Positions 40,677 to 49,691 of a DNA stretch of 54,649 bases are shown here, in pieces. Numbering within the stretch: the first letter of the stretch is position 1; every line of letters begins with the position of its first letter. Where the stretch lies: the NCBI GenBank assembly GCA_030682135.1, contig JAUXQT010000060.1, positions 1 to 54,649 of the forward strand, read 5' to 3'. The translations under genes and the position numbers were made by a program. The notes under the pieces were generated by a model. The model searched no databases and was not told the DNA's origin. It saw only the letters and a program-made list of their open reading frames with translations. This DNA is from Nitrospirota bacterium (GTDB taxonomy: Bacteria > Nitrospirota > Nitrospiria > Nitrospirales > Nitrospiraceae).

Positions 40677-41202
40677 TCGTCCCCCCCTCAGTCAATCCCA
40701 GCCCTTCCTGAAGCCGACGCAATGCACTGACGCGCTCGCTCATTTTCAACTTGTCGACTTTCGTCGCCACGACGATGGGCGGCCGTCCGACGGACAAGAG
40801 CCATGCGATGGTTTCACGATCCTGCTCGCTCAACACCCGGCATTCGACCAAGACGACCACCGCGCTGAGTTGCTCGCTGCCGTTAAGATACTGCTCGATC
40901 AACGGCGCCCACTCAGCCCGCAACGCTTTCGACACCCTCGCATATCCATATCCTGGCAAGTCCACCAACACGAACCGCGCCAACCCTGGGTCGTCGCTGG
41001 TGACCCGGAAAAGATTGACTAAGCGGGTCTTTCCCGGCGTGCGGCTCACCTTGGCCAGCCCTTTGCGCTGCAGGAGGGAATTGATGAGCGAGGATTTCCC
41101 GACGTTCGACCGCCCGATGAAGGCGACTTCAGGCAGCTGACCTTTCAGAAACTGTTCTGGCCCCGCACAACTTCTGATAAACTCTGCATTCAAGATTTTC
41201 AA
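40600..41202 (-). CDS. engB: Ribosome-biogenesis GTPase EngB/YsxC
   Basis: 200 residues. G1 EVAFIGRSNVGKSSLIN (about 25-41), G2 around RTPGKTRLVN, G3 VLVDLPGYGYA, G4 ATKVDKLK, and a final SSSTGEGRDRLW (G5). This small essential GTPase acts in late 50S subunit assembly. It is convergent with surA, and the two coding regions overlap by 77 bases (40600-40676): the C-terminus of EngB (KEQLQT) is antisense to the SurA tail. Neither end looks artefactual. Confidence 0.92.
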   Translation of the reverse strand: MKILNAEFIRSCAGPEQFLKGQLPEVAFIGRSNVGKSSLINSLLQRKGLAKVSRTPGKTRLVNLFRVTSDDPGLARFVLVDLPGYGYARVSKALRAEWAPLIEQYLNGSEQLSAVVVLVECRVLSEQDRETIAWLLSVGRPPIVVATKVDKLKMSERVSALRRLQEGLGLTEGGTIIPYSSSTGEGRDRLWSALKEQLQT

Positions 41203-41320
41203 CGGTCACCCTCATAGATAGGCAAGGAGCAAGGGACGAGAGACAAGAGATCGATGCAAGACTCAGATCAGCGCCCTTGGTCCTGCCCTCTCGCCTCCTC
41301 CCCTTCATACGCATCAGACT

Positions 41321-42055
41321 ATGAGGAAGTCAACCAAACAATCCCGCTCGCGCATGAAGGTCTTCCTGATTATCGGGCTCTGCCTCCCGATCGGGGCAGT
41401 CCTGTTTCTCTGGCTGCTCACCATGCCGGACGTCTCGATCTTACGCACGACCAATCCACCCGTGACGGCGCTTATGGAAGCACGACAGGCCCAAGCTGAA
41501 GCACAAGGCCACAGCGTTAGACGCCATTGGATATGGGTGCCGCTCTCTCGCATCGCTCCCTCACTCCGCCAAGCGGTCGTGGGGGCGGAAGATGCGGCGT
41601 TCTTCACCCACGAAGGATTCGACTGGGAAGGGATCAAAGAGGCCGCCAAATACAACCTCGAGGCTGGTGAACTCAAACGCGGCGGGAGCACCATTACCCA
41701 GCAACTGGCCAAAAATCTCTATCTCTCCTCCGAACGGTCCTTGTTCCGAAAGGCACGGGAAGCCTTGATCACCCGCTCCCTCGAACAGCAGCTCACGAAA
41801 GAACGTATTCTCGAACTGTACCTCAACGTCGCCGAATGGGGACAGGGTGTCTACGGAGCGGAAGCGGCAGCCCGCCACCACTTCAAGAAGTCCGCACGCG
41901 ACCTGACGCCCGACGAGGCCGCCTGGCTGGCAGCCATCTTACCCTCGCCCAGGCGATACGATCCGATCAGAAAAACAACGGCCTTGACTCGCCGCCATGA
42001 ACGGATCATTCGCCGGATGAACCAAACGGCGCACCATGACATCAAGCCTGAGTAG
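41321..42055 (+). CDS. mtgA: Monofunctional peptidoglycan transglycosylase
   Basis: 244 residues. One membrane helix (about 13-34), then a GT51 glycosyltransferase domain: VGAEDAAFFTHEGFD (catalytic Glu90), GGSTITQQLAKNLYL, KAREALITRSLEQQLTKERI, LELYLNVAEWG and GAEAAARHHF. It polymerises lipid II into glycan strands without transpeptidation. Length and motifs are normal for MtgA. It is followed after 15 bases by the TonB receptor gene. Confidence 0.92.
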   Translation: MRKSTKQSRSRMKVFLIIGLCLPIGAVLFLWLLTMPDVSILRTTNPPVTALMEARQAQAEAQGHSVRRHWIWVPLSRIAPSLRQAVVGAEDAAFFTHEGFDWEGIKEAAKYNLEAGELKRGGSTITQQLAKNLYLSSERSLFRKAREALITRSLEQQLTKERILELYLNVAEWGQGVYGAEAAARHHFKKSARDLTPDEAAWLAAILPSPRRYDPIRKTTALTRRHERIIRRMNQTAHHDIKPE

Positions 42056-42070
42056 AGACGGATACCCGGC

Positions 42071-44113
42071 ATGAGAGGCGCTTCTTTCGTACAGCTCTGC
42101 GGTCTCATTGCCACCTGCCTCATTCCTCGCCTCACGCTCGCCGAAGAACCCACGAAAGAATCCTCCGTCTTGACGACCGATGAAATCGTGATATCCGCGA
42201 CGAGAACGGCAGAGCCGATCGGGCAGAGTGCGTCCGCCATCACCGTGCTCACGCGTGAACAGATCGAGCGATCTCCCTATCCCGGCGGACATCAGTTGGA
42301 CGATCTGCTCAGATCCGTTCCGGGCGTCCAGCCTGCGACGCTAAGCAGCCGCTACAATCATCCTACCGCTCAGTCCGTGACGTTGAACGGCCTGGGCACT
42401 CGTCGAACCTTGGTGCTGCTGGATGGTGTTCCGCTCAACGACGGGTTTGGCGGATGGATCAATTGGGGATTGATCCCGAACGACATTGAACGGGTCGAGA
42501 TTGTCCCCGGAGGAGCCTCGAACCTCTACGGTACCTGGGCCATGGGCGGTGTCATCCACATCATCACGACTCCCCCGGCTGAAGGGATTGGACTCAAGGT
42601 GGACAGTCAGGCCGGCACGCTCAGCACCTATCAGCAGGCGTTGAATGCCCGGTACGGAACCGACCGATTCCGTTTTTCCATCGGTTACCGGTGGTTTCAT
42701 ACGAATGGGATCATTCCAGTCCCGGCCTATCAGCAAGGACCGGTGGACAGGACGAATGACTCGCGGCACGAACTGCTCAACGGCAGGCTGGCCTGGTTAC
42801 CGTCAAGCAGAACGACCCTAGACCTCTCCGGAAGCCTGTTCCGGGAAGACCGGACATTTGGAACCAGCCTCAGCCTGGCGTCGAGAACGATCGGCAACAT
42901 CGCGCTCGGACTGCACAGCGACCAGGGACAGGGCGGTCAATGGGAGAGCAAACTGTTCGCCCAATGGCAGACCTTCCGGAACCAAACGTCCCAGATCACG
43001 CCGAGTCCGCTCCTGCGCCTGGCAGAATTCCGCAATCTGAATCAGACCATTCCCAGTAACGACTTCGGCGGGTCACTGCAATGGACCGGCAGCCTCTGGG
43101 GGCCGGATCGGCTGGTGTTGGGCTCTGATGCGCGAACGATCATCGCACAAGCCACCGACGATCTCTTTTCCTCTGGCGGCTTCACCGGGCAAACATTGGC
43201 CCGCGGGCACCAGCTCGGATGGGGCCTGTTCGGGGAATGGATCCTGCCGGCGACAGAACGCTTGACCGTCACGCCAAGCCTCCGGGCCGATTGGTGGAAG
43301 AATTACAACGCGAGAAGCGAGTCTCCGACTGCAACCATGGCCTTTCGGGATAACACCGTCCAGGTCGTGAATCCGAAACTATCGGCAAACTACATCTTGA
43401 CCGATAACATCCGCGCGGGCGCCTCGATCTATCAAGGATTCCGGGCCCCGACGATCAACGAACTTTACCGGGGCTTTGGATTTAGCGGATTCAGCTTCCT
43501 GCCCAACGATCAGCTTCGCCCAGAACGACTGACGGGGACGGAGGTCAAACTGGAAGGAAACTTGTTATCTGACCGATCGTTCAGCTGGCGCCTGTCGGCC
43601 CATCGGGACGAAGTCAAAGACCAGATTCTCTTCCTCACACAAGGACCGGCATCCGCGCAACGGCAGAACGTCGGCAGGACTCTATCGACTGGTGGGGCGC
43701 TGGATCTCTCCTATCGGGTCACGCCGCTCCTCTCGCTGAGCTTCGGCTATGCCTATGTCGATTCAGCCATCACCAGCCTTCCGGGAGCCCAGGACCGAGA
43801 AGGCAAACGAATCCCGAACGTCTCGCGGAACCAACTCACTGCCGGCATGACCGGTGGCAGGTCCGATTGGGTGACGGTCACGATCATGGCCCGATATCTC
43901 TCGCGCCAATACACCGACGACTTGAACCTGCAGCCGGTGGCCGATTTCGTCGTGCTCGACGCGTCGCTCCAACACGAGCTTCGAAAAGGACTCAGGCTGG
44001 TTCTCAACGGTGAAAACCTCACCGACCGGCACTATATTGCAACACAAACCGGTTCGATCAAGACGCTGGGGAGCCCGCTCCTGATCATGGGCGGGATACG
44101 CGCCGAATACTGA
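42071..44113 (+). CDS. TonB-dependent outer-membrane receptor
   Basis: 680 residues. Signal peptide (to about residue 24, LTLAEEP), then a TonB-box-like DEIVISATR at about 37-45. The plug domain (SASAITVLTREQIERSPYPG, LDDLLRSVPGVQPA, RRTLVLLDGVPLNDGFGG, VEIVPGGASNLYGTWAMGGV) precedes a 22-strand barrel with the late motif LNGENLTDRHYI. The C-terminal residue is Tyr instead of Phe. It resembles receptors for siderophores, cobalamin or other metal complexes; the ligand is not shown. No Fur box was identified. Confidence 0.88.
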   Translation: MRGASFVQLCGLIATCLIPRLTLAEEPTKESSVLTTDEIVISATRTAEPIGQSASAITVLTREQIERSPYPGGHQLDDLLRSVPGVQPATLSSRYNHPTAQSVTLNGLGTRRTLVLLDGVPLNDGFGGWINWGLIPNDIERVEIVPGGASNLYGTWAMGGVIHIITTPPAEGIGLKVDSQAGTLSTYQQALNARYGTDRFRFSIGYRWFHTNGIIPVPAYQQGPVDRTNDSRHELLNGRLAWLPSSRTTLDLSGSLFREDRTFGTSLSLASRTIGNIALGLHSDQGQGGQWESKLFAQWQTFRNQTSQITPSPLLRLAEFRNLNQTIPSNDFGGSLQWTGSLWGPDRLVLGSDARTIIAQATDDLFSSGGFTGQTLARGHQLGWGLFGEWILPATERLTVTPSLRADWWKNYNARSESPTATMAFRDNTVQVVNPKLSANYILTDNIRAGASIYQGFRAPTINELYRGFGFSGFSFLPNDQLRPERLTGTEVKLEGNLLSDRSFSWRLSAHRDEVKDQILFLTQGPASAQRQNVGRTLSTGGALDLSYRVTPLLSLSFGYAYVDSAITSLPGAQDREGKRIPNVSRNQLTAGMTGGRSDWVTVTIMARYLSRQYTDDLNLQPVADFVVLDASLQHELRKGLRLVLNGENLTDRHYIATQTGSIKTLGSPLLIMGGIRAEY

Positions 44114-44116
44114 GCG

Positions 44117-44557
44117 TCAATCGAGAGGCGAGGAATCACCGATCTCGGACGAACCCTGTTCGCCAAAAATCGCCGACTCATGCAGATAGTGTTTAAATTC
44201 GAGGAGATTCCCGGAGGGATCTTCGAGAAAAAAGGTGTGGTGCTCGAGACTGGTGCCGGGGAAGCGGACGCGGGGCTGTTGGTAAAAGGGCAACCCGTTC
44301 GCCTGGGCCTGCTCCAACAGCCGCTGCCACGAATCTTTCGATAAGAACACCAGACCGAAATGACGGGGGTATATGCCCTGTTGTGATGGCAGAGGCTCCG
44401 CCACCAGATGCGCCACGAGTTGATGCCCTGCGAGTCCGAATAGAACGGCGCGGCTCGACTCACGACCCAACGTACAGCCGAGCCCATCAACATAGAAACG
44501 TTTCGCCGCCGCCACATCGTGCGTGGGAAAGGCCAAATGAAACAGTGCATCCTTCAT
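44117..44557 (-). CDS. VOC-family (glyoxalase/dioxygenase-fold) protein
   Basis: 146 residues from ATG 44555-44557, which overlaps the stop of the asparaginase gene by 4 bases. Two betaalphabetabetabeta modules: LFHLAFPTHDVAAAKRFYVD (metal His in FHLAF) and RHFGLVFLSKDSW, ending SLEHHTFFLEDPSGNLLEFK (metal ligands around the His and Glu). This is a single-metal VOC fold as in glyoxalase I and extradiol enzymes; the substrate is not evident. Translationally coupled to the asparaginase gene. Confidence 0.8.
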   Translation of the reverse strand: MKDALFHLAFPTHDVAAAKRFYVDGLGCTLGRESSRAVLFGLAGHQLVAHLVAEPLPSQQGIYPRHFGLVFLSKDSWQRLLEQAQANGLPFYQQPRVRFPGTSLEHHTFFLEDPSGNLLEFKHYLHESAIFGEQGSSEIGDSSPLD

Positions 44558-45483
44558 GGGAACTGCCCTCGGACCGTCGGCTTTCCCCTCCCCTTCCACC
44601 AGCCGGCAGCCATATAGGGCGTCACATGCTTAATCGCAAATCGCCCGTCCGGCGAGAGGACTAACGCCCCGGCAGACCCCTGGATTCTGGACACCAACAT
44701 ACGCAACACCTGTCGAGCCGCGACTGCAGGGCTTTTCCCCGCTGCTAAACAATCACAGATAGTCTTAGCGACGACAAGACGGATAATCCCTTCGCCCATT
44801 CCTGTCATCGACACAGCGCCACACTGATTGTCCGCATACAGGCCACAGCCGATGAGCGGACTGTCGCCGACCCTCCCAGGCAACATCGAATCGACGCCCC
44901 CGGTCGAAGCCCCTGCCGCCACCGTTCCAAATCCATCCAACGCGACCGCGCCGACGGTTCCATGCTGGTCCTTCCCGGTCCTCTGAGATTGTAACATCGC
45001 GCGATAGAGCCGCATCGTCTGCGCGGCAGAGGCTGAGGGAAGATCTCGACCGGTGTTTCGGCGAGGCGATCGCGCTTTGGGTAATGGAGCCAGTTGGCAA
45101 TGTTGCGCAAATTTCGTGGCCTGGGGTCCCACGAGCAAGACGTGAGGGGTGTCCTCCATGACCAGGCGGGCGGCGGTAATCGGATGGAGAATCCCTTCGA
45201 TCGAGGCAACCGCGCCAGCTCCGAGCTGCGCCCCTTCCATGATCGAGGCGTCCATCCGCTGCACACCATCGAGCTGGCGATTCGCCCCCCGTCCTGCGTT
45301 AAACAGACCGGACTGCTCGAGAAGACCGATGGTACATTCGACGGCGATGAGGGCAGGGCCTCCCTGCTCAAGAATGGCATAACCGATGACGAGCGCATCG
45401 GCCAGGCAGGTGGCCTGCGCCGGCGTCATGCGTCGAAGGCCGGCGCCTCCATGGGCAAGAATGAGGGGAGCGGAACCGGTCAA
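44554..45483 (-). CDS. Isoaspartyl peptidase / L-asparaginase (Ntn-hydrolase)
   Basis: 309 residues, plant-type asparaginase. LILAHGGAG is at the N-terminus and LFNAGRGANRQLDG and DASIMEGAQLGAGAVA form the alpha subunit. After autocleavage the nucleophile is Thr176 in QHGTVGAVALD. ASTGGVDSMLPGRVGDSPLIG and GAVSMTGMGEGIIRL form the substrate pocket. It degrades isoaspartyl dipeptides and/or asparagine. It overlaps both neighbours by 4 bases (ATGA), giving a three-gene operon: 46046, 45483, 44557. Confidence 0.88.
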   Translation of the reverse strand: MTGSAPLILAHGGAGLRRMTPAQATCLADALVIGYAILEQGGPALIAVECTIGLLEQSGLFNAGRGANRQLDGVQRMDASIMEGAQLGAGAVASIEGILHPITAARLVMEDTPHVLLVGPQATKFAQHCQLAPLPKARSPRRNTGRDLPSASAAQTMRLYRAMLQSQRTGKDQHGTVGAVALDGFGTVAAGASTGGVDSMLPGRVGDSPLIGCGLYADNQCGAVSMTGMGEGIIRLVVAKTICDCLAAGKSPAVAARQVLRMLVSRIQGSAGALVLSPDGRFAIKHVTPYMAAGWWKGRGKPTVRGQFP

Positions 45484-46046
45484 TTGAGAAGCAGATCCCG
45501 AACCTGGCGGTAGGCCGGATCTTTCATCCGGTCCAAATCGGACCGCACAAATCCCAGGCCGGTGACGCAGAGCTCGAAGTTGTCGGAGAGTTTACGAAAG
45601 AGCGGAGGCTCTTCCCCCGATGGGCTGTCGGCCATTTGCGCGACAATCCCGTAGGAGCGTTTTCCTTTCTTCATATAGTCCACGAGAAAATCCATATGGT
45701 AGATCAATCCGGCTGTCTTCAGGCGGCGCAGATATTCCGGAAACAGGCCCGCCATGAACAGCGTAAAATCGCCGATGTGCTGATGCACGTCCCGCTCGCG
45801 ATCCATCGACTGCGCCTCAAGCAGCACTTCGGATTCAAACAGGAGATCGACCACCGTATCGACCGGTTGGTCCTGGAGATTCCTGATCTTATATAAATGG
45901 TCGGTATGGGTAAAGTCGACCAGCAGATTGGAGACGTAACTGGTGACGTTGGAGTCGGGCCACCCGAGATGTTCCGTGAAACTCTTCTCGGTCAGGGCGC
46001 CGAAGAACTGCCGGAGCGGATGCCGTGGCGGAACTTGCGTTCTCAT
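45480..46046 (-). CDS. Conserved hypothetical protein, 188 residues
   Basis: The ATG at 46044-46046 has GAGAGG five bases upstream; a GTG two codons earlier is possible. The product is soluble and helical, with LRQFFGALTEKSFTEHLGWP, YVSNLLVDFTHTDHLYKI, HQHIGDFTLFMAGLFPEYL and YGIVAQMADSPSGEEPPLF. A conserved-looking set of His and Asp residues might bind a metal or haem-like ligand, but I cannot name the family. It is the first gene of the operon with the asparaginase and VOC genes. Confidence 0.65.
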   Translation of the reverse strand: MRTQVPPRHPLRQFFGALTEKSFTEHLGWPDSNVTSYVSNLLVDFTHTDHLYKIRNLQDQPVDTVVDLLFESEVLLEAQSMDRERDVHQHIGDFTLFMAGLFPEYLRRLKTAGLIYHMDFLVDYMKKGKRSYGIVAQMADSPSGEEPPLFRKLSDNFELCVTGLGFVRSDLDRMKDPAYRQVRDLLLN

Positions 46047-46182
46047 ATCCACCTCTCACACATTCCGAAGACTCGTGAGTTCAGTATAGCAGATGTTCTC
46101 AAACGCGCCGATGTCGGCCCATGATTCTTCTATCGGTCTTCACACAACAAACTTGAACCAGGACCAGAATGAGCTGAACCGG

Positions 46183-46307
46183 CAGGCTGCTCAAAAAGAC
46201 CGTCCAGCAAGGCCGCAGCCGATGGAAGCACCGGAGGCGTAGCCCCTGGCTACGTTGAGGATGCGTTCGAGGCGAGAACGAAGTTGGCGGTCTTTTTCAA
46301 CAGCCTG
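46183..46307 (+). repeat. Dispersed palindromic element, copy 8
   Basis: Outer bases CAGGCTGCTCAAAAAGACCG and CGGTCTTTTTCAACAGCCTG pair with one mismatch. The core carries GCGTAGCCCCTGGCTACG, as in copy 3, showing compensatory change of the hairpin arms. The dtd stop codon (46308-46310, minus strand) follows its last base. Confidence 0.85.
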
Positions 46308-46757
46308 CTAGCTCACGTTCCGGCTATCCAGAACAAACGTCACCGGTCCATCGTTCAACAACTCGACCTGCATATGCGCGGCAAAGACGCCTGTTTCCAC
46401 CGGAATCCCTTGCGCTGTTAATTCGGCTGCCACTGCCTCATAGAGACGCTTTGCTTCGTCAGGCGGAGCCGCTTCGTCAAAGCTGGGGCGACGGCCATTC
46501 GTCGTCCGGCCAAGGAGCGTGAATTGGGAGACCAGCAAGACCGATCCACCAATGTCCGTCAACGAGCGATTCATCTTTCCCTGTGCATCGGAAAAGATCC
46601 GGAGCACGCGAATCTTCTCGACGAGGTACCGGCCATCCGTCTCCTCGTCCCCCTTCGCGACGCCCAGCAAGACCAGCAGGCCGGCATCGATCCGTCCCAC
46701 CACCCGACCGTCAACCTCAACCGATGCCCGCGTCACCCGCTGAATCACAGCCTTCAT
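46308..46757 (-). CDS. dtd: D-aminoacyl-tRNA deacylase
   Basis: 149 residues. Hydrolyses D-amino acids (and glycine from tRNA-Ala) to proofread translation. Motifs: [27 protein letters not shown] (77-83), and the Gly-cisPro dipeptide in [13 protein letters not shown] (Gly137, Pro138). Length is normal. Its stop codon adjoins palindromic element copy 8. It lies 3 bases downstream of the ogt stop codon and is probably co-transcribed. Confidence 0.94.
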   Translation of the reverse strand: MKAVIQRVTRASVEVDGRVVGRIDAGLLVLLGVAKGDEETDGRYLVEKIRVLRIFSDAQGKMNRSLTDIGGSVLLVSQFTLLGRTTNGRRPSFDEAAPPDEAKRLYEAVAAELTAQGIPVETGVFAAHMQVELLNDGPVTFVLDSRNVS

Positions 46758-46760
46758 AGC

Positions 46761-47372
46761 TTATCGTTCCGGCCGAAGCTGCGCGATCGTGCCCTCAAGA
46801 GTGAGCAGTTTTCGTTTCAAGGGTAACCCTGCTGAAAATCCGCCGATCGACCCATCGTGTGCCACAATCCGATGGCAGGGAATCACCATCGGCATCGGAT
46901 TCGCCCCCACGGCATTACCGACGGCACGGGCATAGTGGCTGCCTCCCACGCGCAAGGCGACCCATTGATAGGATCGCAGTCTGCCATAGGAGATACTCAG
47001 CAGCGTTCGCCAAACCTTTTGCTGAAAGCTCGTCCCTCCCGAGAGGTCGAGCGGCAGATCGAAGGATTGACGGACCCCGTCGAGATAGTCGGTCAATTGG
47101 GCTTGCGCCTCTCGCAATCGTAAAGAAGCCAGGCCTTCCAGTAGCTCCACTGAATCCGCTGGCAGCTCAGACAAGAGGGCCTGACGCGACGCCTGGGGCA
47201 TCACCACCGCGTCGATTCCTTTCGACGTTTCGGAAATGCCCATCCAACCCCATGGCGTCTGAAACACAAAAACGACAGACGCCTGGCGTGGGGCACGAGG
47301 CACGAGGTGAGGGGGAGAATTACTGTATGTGCTGGATCTGACTTCGCTCGTCTTGCCGTTTTTGGCTCTCAT
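46761..47372 (-). CDS. ogt: Methylated-DNA--protein-cysteine methyltransferase
   Basis: 203 residues. Accepts alkyl groups from O6-alkylguanine on Cys166 in MVIPCHRIVAHDG. The helix-turn-helix motif (SGGTSFQQKVWRTLLSISYG, YARAVGNAVGANP) is conserved, and GFSAGLPLKRKLLTLEG closes the domain. The N-terminal 30 residues are low in complexity and may be extra. The ATG at 47370-47372 has AAAGG units of the GGCTAAA tandem repeat as its ribosome site. It is 5 bases after the murJ stop. Confidence 0.9.
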   Translation of the reverse strand: MRAKNGKTSEVRSSTYSNSPPHLVPRAPRQASVVFVFQTPWGWMGISETSKGIDAVVMPQASRQALLSELPADSVELLEGLASLRLREAQAQLTDYLDGVRQSFDLPLDLSGGTSFQQKVWRTLLSISYGRLRSYQWVALRVGGSHYARAVGNAVGANPMPMVIPCHRIVAHDGSIGGFSAGLPLKRKLLTLEGTIAQLRPER

Positions 47373-47397
47373 AGCCTTTAGCCTTTAGCCTTTAGCC
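47373..47397. repeat. Tandem 7-bp repeat (AGCCTTT, 3.5 units) between murJ and ogt
   Basis: Units at 47373, 47380 and 47387 plus AGCC. On the minus strand it encodes the last residues of MurJ (LKAKG), contains its TAA stop and offers AAAGG spaced before the ogt ATG. Unit-number changes would alter the MurJ end and the spacing to ogt. Confidence 0.7.
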
Positions 47398-48994
47398 TGA
47401 GTTTTCGTTTTACCATCCCCCACACGAACACAAGCTCTTCCGAACGCAGCATGGCATGGACGCCCAGATAGCCGCTTACGCTCAAGCCAATTGTCATCGT
47501 CAGCATGATCGACTTCTCAAGCCAATCACCGGGATGCGTCCACAACTGAGCTGCCGCGACCCAGGCGCAGATCACGACCAACGGCACGGACGCGACCAGC
47601 ACGCGGAGCGACGATCGCCCCACCGAGCCCCATTCGATGCCGCCCAGGCGACGATGCAGCACCGCGACTAAGATCCCTCCGTTCACCATCGCCGCCAAGG
47701 CTGTGGCCAAGGCCAGACCAGCCGCACCAAGCGACGACATGAGTAAAAGTGAAAACAGGAGATTGGCCGCGACGGCAATAGCCGCTGAGATGGCCGGTGT
47801 GCGCGTGTCTTGCAACGAATAAAAAGCCGAAACAATGATACGAACTCCTCCGAAGGCCCAGAGGCCGACGGAATAACAGAGCACCGCTAGTGCAGTCTCG
47901 GCCGTATCGTACGCCGTGAAGGACCCATGCTCGAAAAACAGATGGACGATCGGTTGCCGCAGGAGGATCAACCCCAGCATCGCCGGAAGAATGATGAACA
48001 GGATCATGCGAAGGCCGAATCCCAACGTCACACGCAATTCCCCCAACGCGCCGCGCGCGGCCTGCGCAGAGAGGGTCGGCAAGATGGCTGTGGCCAATGC
48101 CACACCAAAAATTCCGAGCGGAAACTGAATCAACCGCATGCCATAAAAAAGATAGGTCGGCCCGCCTGCAAAGAAGGAGGCGAGGATCGTGCTTACCGTA
48201 ATGTTGATCTGTGTCACCGACAGACCGAGAAGCGAGGGGATCATCAGCGTCCCGATCCGCCGTAAACCTGGATGCCCCCACTCCCATCGAAATCCGAACA
48301 ACAAACCTCGCAACTTCAGGCTGGGAAGCTGCATGGCAAATTGTGCGGCCCCTCCTGCGACCACCCCGATGGCCACGCCAACAATCGGCTCCGACAGGTA
48401 TGGCGAGACAAACAACGCACAGCCGATCATGAAGATGTTGAGAAAGAGCGGCGAGAAGGCCGGAGCCGCGAAGGCCCGCACGGAGTTAAGAATCCCCATC
48501 GCCAAGGCCGCCAGGCTGATGAACAGCAGATAGGGAAACATGACGCGGGTGAGCAGCGTCGTCAGTGCAACCTTTTCAGGGTTCGCCTCAAATCCAGGCG
48601 CAAGAAGTTGCACGAGCCACGGCGCGGCAAGAATACCCATGACGGTGACCAGGGTCACGATCGTCAACAGCGTGGTAAAGACGGCGCTGGCCAGCTCCCA
48701 GGCTTCCTGCTTGGTTCGCAGAGTCCGATATTCCGTAAAGACAGGAATGAAGGCCGAGGACATCGATCCTTCGGCAAAGAGTTCGCGCAGCAAACTGGGT
48801 ATCCGAAAGGCGACATAGAACGCGTCCGCGGCAGGCGTGGCACCGAAGAGGCGAGCCAAGACCATGTCGCGGACGAAACCGAGAATCCGGCTGGAGAAAG
48901 TACCAATACCGATCATCCCGGCCGCTTTCACGACGGAATGATTTTCATCCTGCGATGCTGGTGGAGAACCGGGTGACGCGGCAGGTTCGGACAT
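47378..48994 (-). CDS. murJ: Lipid II flippase MurJ
   Basis: 538 residues, about 14 membrane helices of the MOP superfamily. The N-terminal cytoplasmic stretch is followed by GIGTFSSRILGFVRDMVLAR (conserved Arg), ADAFYVAFRIPSLLRELFAE and GSMSSAFIPVFTEY, which are typical MurJ signatures. It flips lipid II across the inner membrane for peptidoglycan synthesis. The C-terminus is basic (KRKLRLKAKG), the last residues encoded by a tandem repeat. It is followed within 6 bases by ogt. Confidence 0.94.
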   Translation of the reverse strand: MSEPAASPGSPPASQDENHSVVKAAGMIGIGTFSSRILGFVRDMVLARLFGATPAADAFYVAFRIPSLLRELFAEGSMSSAFIPVFTEYRTLRTKQEAWELASAVFTTLLTIVTLVTVMGILAAPWLVQLLAPGFEANPEKVALTTLLTRVMFPYLLFISLAALAMGILNSVRAFAAPAFSPLFLNIFMIGCALFVSPYLSEPIVGVAIGVVAGGAAQFAMQLPSLKLRGLLFGFRWEWGHPGLRRIGTLMIPSLLGLSVTQINITVSTILASFFAGGPTYLFYGMRLIQFPLGIFGVALATAILPTLSAQAARGALGELRVTLGFGLRMILFIILPAMLGLILLRQPIVHLFFEHGSFTAYDTAETALAVLCYSVGLWAFGGVRIIVSAFYSLQDTRTPAISAAIAVAANLLFSLLLMSSLGAAGLALATALAAMVNGGILVAVLHRRLGGIEWGSVGRSSLRVLVASVPLVVICAWVAAAQLWTHPGDWLEKSIMLTMTIGLSVSGYLGVHAMLRSEELVFVWGMVKRKLRLKAKG

Positions 48995-49043
48995 AGGCTT
49001 GGATTCTAGCGGAACCTCGCCAGGCAGTCTATCAAGGCAACGA

Positions 49044-49691
49044 TTATGATTCTTGAATCAATGTGTCGGGTAATTCGTTCGGATTGTCGCCTGAACCAGC
49101 AGGACTCACCTGCCCAAGGAGGATTCCACATTTCGCAATCGCCTCACAGATGGCGTCAGTCGCTTGTCCCATTCGAATGCCGTCGGTGATACCACTGACC
49201 AATCCGTCCCATGTACCGGGGGGGACGCGATCGTTGAGGCCTTTGTCCGCCAAGACGTGCACACGACGCTCCAGCAACGAAATGAGGATGAGGATGCCTG
49301 TATGGCCTTTCGTGTTGTGCAACCCGTGCTTGTAGAAGGCCTGCTCGGCACGGAGGGTCACTTTATGTGCCATGCGCTCGCGTGACGTGACGAGACGGAT
49401 GATCACCGAAGCCCTGCCAAGCCATTGCCCGAATCCATAGGCCACCACGACTGACAACAAGAGCCAGCCGGCGTTGCCGGCATACCAGCCCCACGGCAGC
49501 CAATACATCTCGATCGTCAGGAGGAGAGCCAGCACAAGCAGGGCGAGCATAAGCCCCGTTCGATGGCTGGCCTCACGATACAGAGCCGAGGCAGGGACAA
49601 TCATCGGCACAATCTCGCCCTTCGTACCCGACTCGGCTTCTTGAACCGCTTTTCTGATCCGTTCACGCTCTATATCCGTGAATGACGTCAT
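49044..49691 (-). CDS. TPM-domain membrane protein
   Basis: 215 residues. The N-terminal TPM-like segment FTDIERERIRKAVQEAESGT leads into IVPASALYREASHR, two hydrophobic helices (about 47-85), then the second half of the TPM fold (LRAEQAFYKHGLHNTKGHTG, ILILISLLERRVHVLADKGL, GLVSGITDGIRMG). This is the short, membrane-inserted type that accompanies LemA and the longer TPM protein. The start is immediately adjacent to the stop of the larger TPM gene. TPM proteins have been linked to photosystem II repair in plants and to phosphatase activity; the bacterial role is unclear. Confidence 0.85.
   Translation of the reverse strand: MTSFTDIERERIRKAVQEAESGTKGEIVPMIVPASALYREASHRTGLMLALLVLALLLTIEMYWLPWGWYAGNAGWLLLSVVVAYGFGQWLGRASVIIRLVTSRERMAHKVTLRAEQAFYKHGLHNTKGHTGILILISLLERRVHVLADKGLNDRVPPGTWDGLVSGITDGIRMGQATDAICEAIAKCGILLGQVSPAGSGDNPNELPDTLIQES

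Noticed and set aside
47373-47397. CRISPR-like or VNTR minisatellite
   Set aside because: Only 3.5 units of 7 bases without spacers; treated as a simple tandem repeat.
48272-48976. 234-codon plus-strand frame over murJ
   Set aside because: Highly charged, low-complexity translation opposite a clear membrane protein gene.
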